This document shows, piece by piece, positions 42,905 through 52,731 of a stretch of DNA of 64,000 nucleotides. The stretch's first letter is position 1; each line of letters starts with the position of its first letter. The position numbers and the translations under genes were made by a program. The stretch is from CBDFHV01 sp965247705 (lineage in GTDB: Bacteria > Pseudomonadota > Alphaproteobacteria > Rhodospirillales > CAMCUA01), in the NCBI GenBank assembly GCA_965247705.1, contig CBDFHV010000069.1:1-64000 (forward strand). Reading direction: 5' to 3'. Below the pieces are notes generated by a model, which made no database searches, was not told the DNA's origin, and saw nothing but the letters and a program-made list of their open reading frames with translations.

Positions 42905-44278
42905 ATGAGCCTGGCGAGCTCCCCGTCACCGCCAATCCCCGTCCCGCCGCGGTCGACCGCCCCGGGTATCCTGTGGCCGGCCCTGCCGTCACCGGACAAC
43001 GCCATTCTCTTTGCCCTGATGGGGCAACTGGAGTGCAGCGAGTGGTGGCCGCCCGAGGTTCTGGCCGCCCATCAGCGGGAACAGCTTGCGCTGTTGCTGG
43101 GGCACGCGGCGCGCACCGTGCCCTTGTATGGGAAGCGTCTGCGGCCGGTGCTGCGGCATCTGTCGGGCAACGACTGGCAAGCCGCCTTCCGCGACCTGCC
43201 GCCGCTGACCCGGGCCGACCTCCAATCGGCGGACGGCGCCATCGAGAGCACGGACCTGCCGGCGGACCACTTGCCGACCGAAGTGGTGGAATCATCTGGT
43301 TCCACCGGGATGCCGGTTCGGGTCCTGGCCACCCGGGTGTCGAGCCTCTTTTTCCACGCCGCCAACCTGCGCTACCACCTCTGGCACGGCCGGAATTTTC
43401 GGGCCCGGGTGGCGGGGATCACCCGGCCGGCAGCGCCGAGCCGCGGCAACCGTCCCGCCCGCTGGGTTCCCGGCTATCCCAGTGGCCCCATGTATCGTTA
43501 CGACGTGACCCGCCCGGTGGCCGAGCAGTTCGAGTGGCTGCAAAAGTTGAACCCGGACTACCTGCTGACCTATCCGGTGAACCTGCGGGCCCTGATCGAG
43601 CTGTCCCGGGAGACCGGTCAACGCCTGCCCAGGCTGCGCCAGGTCTCGACAATGGGCGAGCCCTTGGACCCCGAGGTGCGCCTGGCATGCCGCGAAGCCT
43701 GGGGAATCCCGGTCAGCGACGCCTATAGCGCCATGGAGACAGGCATGATCGCCCTCCAATGTCCCGGCCATGAGCACTACCTGGTCCAGGCGGAAAACAT
43801 CATGGTCGAGATCCTCGATGTATCGGGGCGTCCCTGCGTCCCCGGCACGGTGGGCCGCATCGTCATCACCGACCTGCACAATTTCGCCACCCCCCTGATC
43901 CGCTACGAAGTCGGAGATTATGGCGAGGCCGGCGGCCCCAGCCCCTGCGGCCGGGGCCTGCCGACCATCACCCGGGTGCTCGGCCGCACCCGCAACATGC
44001 TCAAACTGCCCGACGGGGAGCAATTGTGGCCGGTTTTCTCCACGGTCCTGGGAGAGGCGGTACCGGACATGAAGCAGGCGCAACTGGTTCAGCGCGACGC
44101 GGACTCCGTCGACCTGATGCTGGTGGTGCGCCGGCCCCTCTCGGCCGATGAAGAGCAGGCGGCCTGCCGCGCCGTCGAAGGCGCCCTGCGCGACAGCCTG
44201 TCGGTACGGCTGGTCTACGCCGAGGAAATCCCGCGCTCGCCGACGGGCAAGTTCGAGGAAGTGAAATGCCTGATTTGA
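42905..44278 (+). CDS. AMP-dependent acyl ligase of the PaaK (phenylacetate-CoA ligase) type
   Basis: 457 residues. ATP-binding loop VVESSGSTGMPVRVLATR, the VSTMGEPLDPEVRLACREAW region and the adenylate-contacting SDAYSAMETGMIALQCP, with a C-terminal lysine in PRSPTGKFEEVKC. This fold activates a carboxylic acid as acyl-adenylate and loads it onto CoA or a carrier protein. Ten bases after the ACP gene, so loading that ACP is the likely job. PaaK-like ligases recur in exopolysaccharide/PEP-CTERM gene clusters. Confidence 0.86.
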   Translation: MSLASSPSPPIPVPPRSTAPGILWPALPSPDNAILFALMGQLECSEWWPPEVLAAHQREQLALLLGHAARTVPLYGKRLRPVLRHLSGNDWQAAFRDLPPLTRADLQSADGAIESTDLPADHLPTEVVESSGSTGMPVRVLATRVSSLFFHAANLRYHLWHGRNFRARVAGITRPAAPSRGNRPARWVPGYPSGPMYRYDVTRPVAEQFEWLQKLNPDYLLTYPVNLRALIELSRETGQRLPRLRQVSTMGEPLDPEVRLACREAWGIPVSDAYSAMETGMIALQCPGHEHYLVQAENIMVEILDVSGRPCVPGTVGRIVITDLHNFATPLIRYEVGDYGEAGGPSPCGRGLPTITRVLGRTRNMLKLPDGEQLWPVFSTVLGEAVPDMKQAQLVQRDADSVDLMLVVRRPLSADEEQAACRAVEGALRDSLSVRLVYAEEIPRSPTGKFEEVKCLI

Positions 44279-47200
44279 GGGGATGGCCTTGTTCCAGGCT
44301 CGAACAATCCTCAAGTCTTGAACGCCCGCGAAAGGCCCGAATGCCCATGACCACAGTACGACTTCCCGCCGCCGGTCGCCGGATCGCCGGCCCCGGATTA
44401 CCTTGATGGCGGCCCTGCTCCTGGCCGCCGCCACGCTCGCCGGACCCGCCGATGCGCGCACCGGCGACAACGACAAATCGACCCAGCTTTTCGAGGAAGC
44501 GCGGGAAGCCCTGGACAAGGGCGACCCGTCGACCGCCCTCATCCACCTGAAGAACGCGCTGCGGGCGGACCCCAACAACGTCGCCGCCCGGCTGGAACTG
44601 GCCCGGTTGTACCTGCGCCTGCGCGAGGGCGCCTCGGCGGAGAAGGAGCTCCGGGCCGCCCAACGACGGGGCGCTTCGGACGAGGATATCCGGGTCTCCC
44701 TGGCGGAGTCCTACCTGCTGCAGGACAAGCTCCGGGAGCTGCTCAAGGAGATCACCGCCGACGACCTGGCGCCGGAGACGGCGGCCAAAATCACCCTTGC
44801 CCGTGGCCAGGCCCATTTCAAGTTAAAGGAGATCGACGCCGCCGAGGAATCGTACAAACGGGCCCTCGAACTGGATCCCAAATCCGCCAATGCCCGGATC
44901 GGCCTCAGCCAGATCGCCGAGACGCGGGGCAACCTGGATGAAGCCTTGAGCTTGGTCGACGACGCCCTGGTGGCCGTTCCCGACCACGAATTGGCCCTGG
45001 TTCACAAGGGCGATGTACAGCGAAAAATGGGCGATACGGAAGGCGCCATCGACAGCTACTCCAAGCTGCTTGCCCTATCGCCCCGTAATGCGGCGGCACG
45101 CATGGGGCGGGCGATGGCCCGGCTGACCAATCGGGACCCGGACAGCGCGCTCGAGGACGTTGACCACGTGCTCGACCGGATTCCCGGCCATCCCACGGCC
45201 ACCTATGTCAGGGCGATGGTGCTGACCCGCCAGGGAAAGCGGACCGAGGCTCTGAGCACCCTGCGCGGTTCCATCCGCAACCTGGATTCGCTGCCCCAGG
45301 CGCAATACCTCATGGGGGCGCTGACCCTCGCCGCGGGCGAGACGGAACAGGCCGCGATCTACGCCCACAAATTCGTGTCCGAAATGCCGCGCAGCGTCGC
45401 CGGTCAACGCCTCCTGGCCGCCGTTTATTTGAAGCAAAACGCACCCCAGCGGGCCATCGCCCTTCTCGAACCCGTGGTCCAGCAGTTCCCCAAGGACCGC
45501 CGAAACGTCGGCGCGCTCGCCAATGCCTATCTGATGGCGGGGCGCAACGAGGATGCGGCTGAGTGGTTCGAACGGCTGGTGGCACTCGATCCCGGCAACG
45601 TCCAGGCACGTCGGCGTCTGGCCGTCATCCGGGCTGGACGGGGCGACTTGGACGCGGCCGAGCGGGATCTCGAAGCCCTGGTCGAGGAAGATCCGGATAA
45701 CGTGCAGTCGCGGATTCTCTTGCTGGCGGCGCAGTTGCGGAACAAGGAGCACGAGGCGGCCTTGCGGACGGTCGACGGCCTGCGGACCCTGATGCCGGGC
45801 AGCCCCGTCCCCGACAACCTGGAAGCGGGGATCCACCGGGCGCTGGGCGATCTGATAAAGGCCCGGGAAGGCTATGGGGCCGCCCTGGACAAGGACCCGA
45901 AGTTCGTGCCGGCGCTCCTTAAGCTGGCGGAGATGGACGTTCGCGCGGACCGCATGGACGCCGCCCGGCGCCGCTTCGAGCAGGTGCTGGAATCGGACCA
46001 GGGCAACCTGCCGGCCCTTCTGGCGCTAGCGACGTTCGCCAGGCGCGAAGGGCGCACCGACGAGGCCATGGCATTGATGCGGCGGGCCGCCAACGCCAAC
46101 CCGGATGCCCTGGTGCCCCGGCTGCGCATCGTCGACCTGATGCTATCCGACGGTCTGGGGGTGAAGGCGTTGGTGGCAGCCCGCGAGCTTCAAGGGAAGT
46201 TCCCCAACGATCCGGTGGTCCTGGAGGCCCTGGGGCGCGCCCAGTTCGGGGCGGACCAACCGCTGAGCGCCGTCTCCACCTTCCGGCAACTGGCGGCCCT
46301 GCGGCCCCATGTTCCCCAGGTTCACGTCATGCTGGGTCGGGCGCTGCTGGCCTCGGATAACGCGCCGGCCGCGAAAGAGGCCCTGGGCCATGCGCTCGAA
46401 GCCGACCCGAAACACGTGCCGGCCTTGTTGCTGTTGGGGGGGCTGGAACTAAGACAGGGCCATGTCGATCAGGCCCGTCTTCACTACAACGAAGCTCTCG
46501 GCCTGGATCCCGTCAACCTGGCGGCCGCCGAGGGCCTGGCCCGCGTCCCTGGCGGACGATGACCTTCCCGAAGCGACCGAACGTCTGAAGCAGGCCATCG
46601 ACCAGCATCCCGAAGCCATTTCCGCCCGTCGGCTTCTGGCCCAGACCTGGTTGCGGAGGGGCATGGGACAGGAAGCCCTGCGGACCGCGCGCGATCTCGT
46701 GGCCCGGGCCCCCAAGAACGAGCAGTCGTTGCTGACCCTGGGAGAGATCGAGGCGCGCCTCAGCCTCTGGGACGCGGCGGAAACCACTTTTCGCCACGCC
46801 ACGGACGTGGCCCCCGACTCGGCGAGGGCGCATTTCGGACTCGCGCAAGTGCTTATCGCCAAAAACAGTCACTCCGCCGCGGCCGAGGCCCTGGATGCGG
46901 CCCTGTCCCGGGACCCAAGCCTGATCGCCGCCCGGCCCATGAGGATCGAATCCACCTATCGGGCCCATGGACTTGAGAAAGCCCTTGCCCTGGCGGAGGC
47001 GGAGCGGCGGGAGCACCCGGACAACACGGAAATTGCCGTCGCCCTCGGTCTCCTCTACCGGCAAGCGAACCGCCACGTCGACTCGGCGGGGGAATTCGCG
47101 ACGGTCTTCGCGGCCAGACCGCAATCGCGGGTCCTACGCCATCTCCATCGCAGCCTGGTCCTGGCCGGCCGGCGGGGCGAAGCGCGGCAATTGCTGCTCG

Positions 47201-47367
47201 ACTGGGTGGCGGAACACCCCGAAGACACCGACACGCGTTTTTTCCTGGCCACCGAACAGACGGCGGCCGGCGAGTACGCCCTTGCCATTGCCGAAAACGA
47301 AGCGCTGTTGGAGCGCCAGGGGGAGCGCGCCGCGCTGTGGAACAACCTCGCCTGGTTATTCGATCAG

Positions 47368-48444
47368 CGTCCCTATCCGGTTAAAACAGGATCGGCCCAA
47401 ATGTTCTTGTTATGTTCGCGTAGAGGATGTAGGCTGATCGCATTGTCTCGGGCTTTTGGAGGGCGGTGCGATGGGCAGGATGTTGGCGTTTCAAGAACGG
47501 CACGGATCGGAAGCGGCCTGCATCGAGGCGCTGGCCCGGCTGCGCTGGCCGCAGGGCTATGTCTGTGCCCGCTGCGGCGAACGGCGGAGCTACCGAATGA
47601 CGGCGCGGCCCAGGATCTTCGAATGCGCCCGTTGCGGTCATCAGGAATCGGTGACGGCGGGGACGATCTTCCACCGCACCCGCACGCCGCTCCGCAAATG
47701 GTTCCTGGCGGCGTGGTGGATGGCGCGCGACAAGCGTGGGGTCTCGGCCCTTTTGCTGTCCCGCGAGTTGGATCTGCGCTACGAGACAGCGTGGCTGATG
47801 GCTCATAAGCTGCGTCATGCCCTGACGGAGCGCTCGGAATTTCCGCTCGAGGGCTTGGTCGAGGTCGACGAGAGTTATTATGGCGGGCGCGGCAAGCCGG
47901 AGAGCCGGGGCCGGGGCCTTTCCAACCCGAACAAGAGCCTGTTGGTGATGGCCGTCGAGAAGCGGCCGGTCGGGCCGGGCAAGGGCATCAAGGGGAGCGG
48001 CTTCGTCGCCGGCCGGGCGCGGCTCGCCATCCTCCCGGCGGCCACCGCCCGCGAGCTGGGCGGCTTCGTGCGCGCCTCGGTCAGGCCCGGAAGCCGCCTC
48101 GCCAGCGACGCCTTCAAGGGGTACGCCGGACTCCGCGACACCTATCGCCACCACCCCGTCGTGCAAGGCGAAGGCAAGAATGCCGAGCGCTTGATGCCGG
48201 TCGTCCATGTCCTGTTTTCCAACGTGAAGACCTGGCTCAACGGCACCTATCACGGTGTCGGCGCCAAGCACCTGCCGCGCTATGCCCGGGAATGGAGCTA
48301 CCGCTTCAACCGCCGCACACGCATCACCGATCTGGCCGACTTCGTCCTCCGCCGCGCCATGGACCAACCCACCATCACCTACAAGGAGCTGGTCGACAGT
48401 CTTCAACCGCAGGGTGCGCTACCTGCTTTAACCGGATAGGGACG
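47368..48444 (+). mobile_element. IS1595-family insertion sequence, complete
   Basis: 1077 bp. Ends CGTCCCTATCCGGTTAAAAC (left) and the matching inverted copy TTTAACCGGATAGGGACG (right), one mismatch. Both sides carry the 8-bp duplication TCGATCAG (47360-47367 and 48445-48452), the typical IS1595 target repeat. It lies inside the PrsT-like gene and holds one intact transposase gene. Confidence 0.93.
47471..48439 (+). CDS. IS1595-family transposase
   Basis: 322 residues. An N-terminal zinc ribbon (CARCGERRSY and CARCGHQESVTAGT), then the DDE domain with GLVEVDESYYGGRGKPESRG holding the first Asp, RLASDAFKGYAGL the second, and NVKTWLNGTYHGVGAKHLPR towards the end. ATG 47471 follows GGAGGG. Full length, so mobility is plausible. 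Confidence 0.95.
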   Translation: MGRMLAFQERHGSEAACIEALARLRWPQGYVCARCGERRSYRMTARPRIFECARCGHQESVTAGTIFHRTRTPLRKWFLAAWWMARDKRGVSALLLSRELDLRYETAWLMAHKLRHALTERSEFPLEGLVEVDESYYGGRGKPESRGRGLSNPNKSLLVMAVEKRPVGPGKGIKGSGFVAGRARLAILPAATARELGGFVRASVRPGSRLASDAFKGYAGLRDTYRHHPVVQGEGKNAERLMPVVHVLFSNVKTWLNGTYHGVGAKHLPRYAREWSYRFNRRTRITDLADFVLRRAMDQPTITYKELVDSLQPQGALPALTG

Positions 48445-48767
48445 TCGATCAGACCGGCGACGCTCGGGCGCTCGAGTACGCGGAAAATGCCGTCGCACTG
48501 GATCCGACTTCCCCGCATGCCGCCGATACCCTGGGCTGGATCCTAATGGGACGCGGTATCGTCGATCGCGCTCTGACCCTGTTGAAACGCGCTCACCGGG
48601 ACGCCCCGGACCATCCGGTGATTGCCTATCACTATGCGCTCGCCCTAGAGGAATCGGGACACTCCGCACAGGCCGCCGCGGTCCTGAAGCGGATTCTGGA
48701 GCGTGACGTGGCCTTCGACGAACGTCCCAAGGCCGCGGAGCTTCTTGAAAGGCTGGAGGTGCCGTAA

Positions 48768-49003
48768 TTCCGGAGCGTCGCAAACTCGCTCTTGCGAACG
48801 GGCCCAGGACGAGGTATGTATAGGTGCGTTCGGTGACCTGAGTTGGCGTAGCGTGAGGGGTGACGAGTTCACCTGCGACCCAGCATCGAATGATCCTGCC
48901 ACTGGCAGGGATCGAGGGAAGATACCAACGATAATACAAGATCGCGTCGCCGCCGAACCGTTCGGGGGCGTTGGTTTCGTCTTGTTGGAGTTGGGAGATT
49001 CCC
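48768..49003. other. spacer after the broken TPR gene
   Basis: About 235 bp. No coding frame with a ribosome site and no recognisable repeat; a promoter for the small frame at 49004 may lie here, but none is evident. Confidence 0.35.
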
Positions 49004-49099
49004 ATGCTGTATCCGCGCCTTCTCACCATCGTCTACATGATTGCGGTCGCCGTGGCCTTGTCGGGAATGCTTCAAGTCATGTCCGGAACCGTGCGCTAG
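49004..49099 (+). CDS. possible 31-residue single-pass membrane peptide
   Basis: ATG 49004 to TAG 49097-49099 gives a peptide with a helix LLTIVYMIAVAVALSGML, short basic ends and no recognised family. GGAG stands ten bases upstream. It ends four bases inside the 3' end of the convergent glycosyltransferase gene. Small membrane peptides of this kind are often missed; the evidence is only composition and ribosome site. Confidence 0.4.
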   Translation: MLYPRLLTIVYMIAVAVALSGMLQVMSGTVR

Positions 49100-50256
49100 G
49101 CCCTTCCGGCTTCGGTCACGGGCGAAGTACCGCGCAGGTCAGCGACTTTGCGCATGACAGCGTCGAGGTCGACGCGGTAGGGATAATGCATCGGGCTCTC
49201 CCCCGGTTGCCCCGTTGGCCGAAGGTCGTCGGTGACCATGCATTCGTAACTTTGGCCGCGCACCCGGGCGATGAACTCGAATTCGCGCATGTGGCGGATC
49301 GTGCGACTGGCCAACTCAAGTACCCGGCATCCGTGTGGCGCAAATATCAGGTTGGTCATGCCGGCCCCATGGGGTCCAACCACCGTACGCGATTGCGAGA
49401 ATGTCGCCACCTGCTCCCGAAAGCCCAGTTGGCCGAGGACGACGATCTCGAATCCCAAGTCTTCCAGCCGCGCAGCCAGGGCGTCCTCGTTCAGCATCGG
49501 TCGCCGCGGCGAATCGGCGCGCGAGACGTAAATGTCCCGCTTCGCCGCGCCTGCATCGCCGTCGATCAGCCCCAGCTTGCGGCGCAACCAATCGACGCCC
49601 AAATCCATGCGCGGGTGATTGCGCAGATTGACCGGGACCACGATCTCCCGACAGTGAACGACGCGATCTCGGGGCACCCCGAGCCGGCGGTCCGCTCCGA
49701 TTCCCAAGGCGTCCAGGCTCTCGAGTTGAAAAGCCGCCAGATCCTCGTTGATTAAGAACGGGAGGTCGCGGCAGCTCTCCTCCCCCTCGATCAGCGCCAG
49801 GCGAATCAGGCCCCTGATCAGCCAGTGCGAATAATTCCCGTCGCCGCCGAGGAAGATGCACGGCGGTTCGATCCGCCGCACCGGGTCGGGACAATTGACG
49901 ATGAAGGTCCGCCGGTCGGGCGCCCTGCGCCCCCGTACGAAGGCGCTATTGAATATCTGCTTGTTGAGGGTCTCGATGGCATACATGCGCCCCCGATCCA
50001 GGATCGACCAGGATTCGGTCTCCACAAGAACGTCGCGTAGGAGCCCCACGTAGGGTTCCCCGCGATGCGCCTTCGCCTCATCCATGAAGGATGAAACATA
50101 AGCCTCCACATGGGGATGGGCGCGAGGATCCAGCCGCGCCCAGTCCTGAAACGCCGCCACCGCCTCATCGATACGGCCGCGCTTCAGGAGCCTGCGCCCA
50201 CGGTCGTAGTGATCGCGGATGATCTGGAGCTGGGCCTCCGACGGCGGCTCGGTCAT
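49096..50256 (-). CDS. glycosyltransferase family 61 protein
   Basis: 386 residues. N-terminal helical TPR-like part (RRLLKRGRIDEAVAAFQDWA), then the GT61 domain with FLGGDGNYSHWLIRGLIRLA, DIYVSRADSPRRPMLNE and the signature VVGPHGAGMTNLIFAPHGC. Members transfer xylose or related sugars to glycans. It probably takes part in polysaccharide assembly, in keeping with the acyl/PrsT-like cluster next door. No membrane anchor is seen. Confidence 0.87.
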   Translation of the reverse strand: MTEPPSEAQLQIIRDHYDRGRRLLKRGRIDEAVAAFQDWARLDPRAHPHVEAYVSSFMDEAKAHRGEPYVGLLRDVLVETESWSILDRGRMYAIETLNKQIFNSAFVRGRRAPDRRTFIVNCPDPVRRIEPPCIFLGGDGNYSHWLIRGLIRLALIEGEESCRDLPFLINEDLAAFQLESLDALGIGADRRLGVPRDRVVHCREIVVPVNLRNHPRMDLGVDWLRRKLGLIDGDAGAAKRDIYVSRADSPRRPMLNEDALAARLEDLGFEIVVLGQLGFREQVATFSQSRTVVGPHGAGMTNLIFAPHGCRVLELASRTIRHMREFEFIARVRGQSYECMVTDDLRPTGQPGESPMHYPYRVDLDAVMRKVADLRGTSPVTEAGRA

Positions 50257-50375
50257 TCACTTTGTCTCCACGTGCGGCCAAGGATTGCCTTGCGCCGTGC
50301 GACGGACCAAGATGGAGTCGAAGGAAGTCGGGTCGGCCTTTCCGGTCCGGGGCCAATGGGGGGATAGCGAAAAAG

Positions 50376-51134
50376 ATGCAACTGCAATTGCACACTTGGC
50401 AGGAGGTCGATGCCTATCTGCGACGATCCACCGGCATCATTCTGCCCATCGGCTCCACCGAACAACACGGTCCCAATGGCTTCATCGGCACCGACGCCCT
50501 GTGCCCGGAACTGATCGCCCGTGGTGTCGGAGACCGCATCGACGCCATGGTCGCCCCCACCATCAATGTCGGTATGGCCCAGCATCACCTCGGGTTTTCC
50601 GGATCGATTACCTTGCGCCCCACGACGCTGATCGCCGTTATCTCCGACATCGTAAACTCCCTCGCCCGCCAGGGCTTCGACCGCTTTTACTTTTTCAATG
50701 GCCATGGCGGCAACATTGCCACCGTGACCGCCGCCTTTTCCGAAATATACGCCCAGTCGAGCCTCGGCGTCGCCGGCACCAACCGGCCGCCGGTGCGATG
50801 CACCATCGAGAACTGGTGGATGCTGTCCCAGGTGAAGGCATTTCGGGAGAAGCAGTTCGGCGCATCGGAAGGACGCCACGCCACGCCGTCGGAAGTCGCG
50901 CTTACCTACTTCGGTTATCCGGAGCATGCGGCCCGCATCAAGGATGCGGCAATGTCGCCCAAGGTGGCCCCCATCGGGCCCGTTGGCGATGCGGAGGACT
51001 ATCGTCGTCGCTTCCCCGATGGCCGCATCGGATCGGATCCCAGTCTGGCGACGGTGGCCCTCGGAGAGAACCTCTACAACATTGCCGTCGAAGACGCCTG
51101 CGCCTCCTACGAGTCGTTTCTCAAGGCGACCTGA
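50376..51134 (+). CDS. creatininase-family amidohydrolase
   Basis: 252 residues. Metal ligands of the family appear in PIGSTEQHGPNGFIGTDAL (Glu, His, Asp) and FFNGHGGNIATVTAAFSE (His), with a further Glu in CTIENWWMLS. These two-metal enzymes hydrolyse creatinine, mycofactocin or formamide-type rings; the substrate here is unknown. ATG 50376 is preferred to an earlier in-frame ATG at 50262 that overlaps the divergent glycosyltransferase start. Confidence 0.88.
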   Translation: MQLQLHTWQEVDAYLRRSTGIILPIGSTEQHGPNGFIGTDALCPELIARGVGDRIDAMVAPTINVGMAQHHLGFSGSITLRPTTLIAVISDIVNSLARQGFDRFYFFNGHGGNIATVTAAFSEIYAQSSLGVAGTNRPPVRCTIENWWMLSQVKAFREKQFGASEGRHATPSEVALTYFGYPEHAARIKDAAMSPKVAPIGPVGDAEDYRRRFPDGRIGSDPSLATVALGENLYNIAVEDACASYESFLKAT

Positions 51135-51176
51135 GCGGCGGGTGGAAGCGGGCAGGCAAGGAGGCAACCAGGAACC

Positions 51177-51686
51177 ATGCGGCGCTGTTTTCTCATCTTC
51201 GACTACGACAATGACCTCTCCGACGCGAGGCGAATTGCCCAGACGGGCTTGGTCCGCGCCACGGCGCCGGCGGGATTCGACGACATCGCGGATTGGTCGG
51301 CGGCCAAGGAAAAGGGCGTCGACGCGGTAAAACGCATGATCGACCAGGGGATTTCCGGATCTTCCGTTACCGTCGTACTCATCGGTTCGCGAACGGCCAC
51401 CCTAGGTTACGTTACCTATGCGCTGGAACGCAGCCTGCGCCGGCACAACGGCGTACTCGGCATCCATATTCACAATTTGAAGGCCTCCAACGCCACCGAC
51501 GCGGACCGGGGCCGAAAGCCGGCCCTCCCCGAGGCCGCCGTCCGCTGGGCCGACAGCGACGACTATCCGAGCCACGACTGGGAGCAATCCCGATTTGCCG
51601 AGTGGGTATTCGACGTCGCTACCGACTGGAAGAACTACGCCCGCCGTCGCCCCGCCGACCCCGTACCGCCGGGGTTCAAGCTCTAG
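51177..51686 (+). CDS. TIR-like (MTH538/DUF1863, ThsB-type) domain protein
   Basis: 169 residues. The fold begins RCFLIFDYDNDLSDARRIAQ, the usual start of MTH538-type TIR-like domains, followed by GVDAVKRMIDQGISGSSVTV and VLIGSRTATLGYVTYALERS. ThsB proteins of the Thoeris anti-phage system share this fold and make a cyclic signal from NAD. Here no ThsA or other effector lies nearby, so it may be a solitary protein with another job. 42 bp after the creatininase gene; perhaps co-transcribed. Confidence 0.7.
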   Translation: MRRCFLIFDYDNDLSDARRIAQTGLVRATAPAGFDDIADWSAAKEKGVDAVKRMIDQGISGSSVTVVLIGSRTATLGYVTYALERSLRRHNGVLGIHIHNLKASNATDADRGRKPALPEAAVRWADSDDYPSHDWEQSRFAEWVFDVATDWKNYARRRPADPVPPGFKL

Positions 51687-51779
51687 TGTTCCGATCGAGA
51701 CATTTCGTTCCCATTAAATCTACGCAAACTGCGACCTTCACCCCCGGGCTCAGGAACCAAATGTTAGAATCGCAACACT
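51685..51779. terminator. interrupted 27-bp inverted repeat between convergent genes
   Basis: Arm AGTGTTCCGATCGAGACATT (51685-51711, in full 27 bp) pairs with 51753-51779 with a few mismatches. It starts inside the stop codon of the TIR-like gene. The loop is 41 bp, too long for an efficient terminator, so a small mobile repeat is also possible. Note CACTAGTG just beyond. Confidence 0.5.
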
Positions 51780-51790
51780 AGTGTCGTGAA

Positions 51791-52522
51791 TCAGCCCGCA
51801 TCCTTGGCCGTTTCCTCTTCGCGCAGATAGCCGAAAACCGCCAAGGACAAGGCAAGAATCACCGTGATCACGGCCATCTCGCCGCCGTCCTCGACACAGG
51901 CGATGATGCGATGGGCGGCTGGCTCGCCGCGCGCGAAGGAAGACATCATGTCGACCACGCCACCAAAGAAGGCCAGAACGAAAAACCACTTCGTCAGAGT
52001 CGAACCGATGGACCGATCCAGGCCCGTACTGCGCCATAGTGCATATGCGAGGAATCCCAGTAACGGCGTCCCGAACAGCCCCCAGGTCGCCAATTCGCCG
52101 AAATCCTGCCCGCGCAGACCGAAGGCCGGTTGCAGGTCAAGCCAACGGGTCAGAAAGCCGCCGAGAGATTCGTGGATTTGCAGGGAATCGTCGGCCAAGT
52201 AGTAGATGAAGATGAACAGAAAGGCGAAATAGACAGGCCGGCGCAGTCTCCAGGCCAACCGCGCGAACGCCACGACGATCAACGCAACCAACACGTATGC
52301 GAAATATTCCGCGTAGCTGCCCTCTGTCTCGAGCGCGAAGTCCCGCCCCTTGAATCCGGCGCTCAGAAGCAGTTTGCCGGGATCGAACCGGCTTCCTGCC
52401 AGGACATGGGCAATATGCAGCGCGAAAAACACCAGATCGCCGAATACCGCAAGTGATACCACGATGCGCAGCCGCCGATCTTCCTTGAACCGCCGCAGGG
52501 TACTTCCGAACAGACCTCGCAT
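51791..52522 (-). CDS. polytopic membrane protein of unknown function
   Basis: 243 residues with about six hydrophobic helices, for example VSLAVFGDLVFFALHIAHVL, YFAYVLVALIVVAFARLAW and AVITVILALSLAVFGYL. Not recognised. The start is taken as ATG 52522 (MRGLFGSTLRRF); a longer frame to 52681 adds a non-membrane leader that runs into the aminotransferase upstream region. DSLQIHESLGG between helices is a notable conserved-looking loop. Confidence 0.6.
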   Translation of the reverse strand: MRGLFGSTLRRFKEDRRLRIVVSLAVFGDLVFFALHIAHVLAGSRFDPGKLLLSAGFKGRDFALETEGSYAEYFAYVLVALIVVAFARLAWRLRRPVYFAFLFIFIYYLADDSLQIHESLGGFLTRWLDLQPAFGLRGQDFGELATWGLFGTPLLGFLAYALWRSTGLDRSIGSTLTKWFFVLAFFGGVVDMMSSFARGEPAAHRIIACVEDGGEMAVITVILALSLAVFGYLREEETAKDAG

Positions 52523-52731
52523 ATGGCACGACCCCTTCCAGACTTGTGGCAATGATACCCAATTGGCGCAATCGTTCGAATGGTTCTCCCACGGCCTCGT
52601 CCATGACCAAGGCTCTACCGCCTTCAGCAAAGCCAGGGTCCCGGTCACTGCGCCGTTGGCAAACCCGCGCCCGTGGGTCATCCTCGCAGCCGTTCCGTCT
52701 CTTTCTCTCCCACCGGTCCCGGAGACAGGTC

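Larger units (their letters stand above)
44406..48767 (+). pseudogene. PrsT-like TPR protein gene, broken by a frameshift (about 46545) and an IS1595 insertion (47368-48444)
   Basis: The first frame (44406-46562) encodes 718 residues: signal peptide MAALLLAAATLAGPADA, then many tetratricopeptide repeats (AEESYKRALELDPKSANARI is one). It stops at VPGGR, but the next frame continues with SLADDDLPEATERLKQAIDQ and more repeats to LAWLFDQ, where the IS is inserted. After the IS and its TCGATCAG copy, GDARALEYAENAVALDP completes the protein to 48767. Removing the IS and restoring one base gives about 1095 residues. TPR proteins of this type accompany exosortase/exopolysaccharide systems (PrsT). Start may also be the TTG at 44403. 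Confidence 0.82.

Noticed and set aside
51177..52522. A Thoeris anti-phage system
   Set aside because: Only the ThsB-like protein is present; the neighbouring membrane protein has no SIR2 or SLOG features of ThsA.
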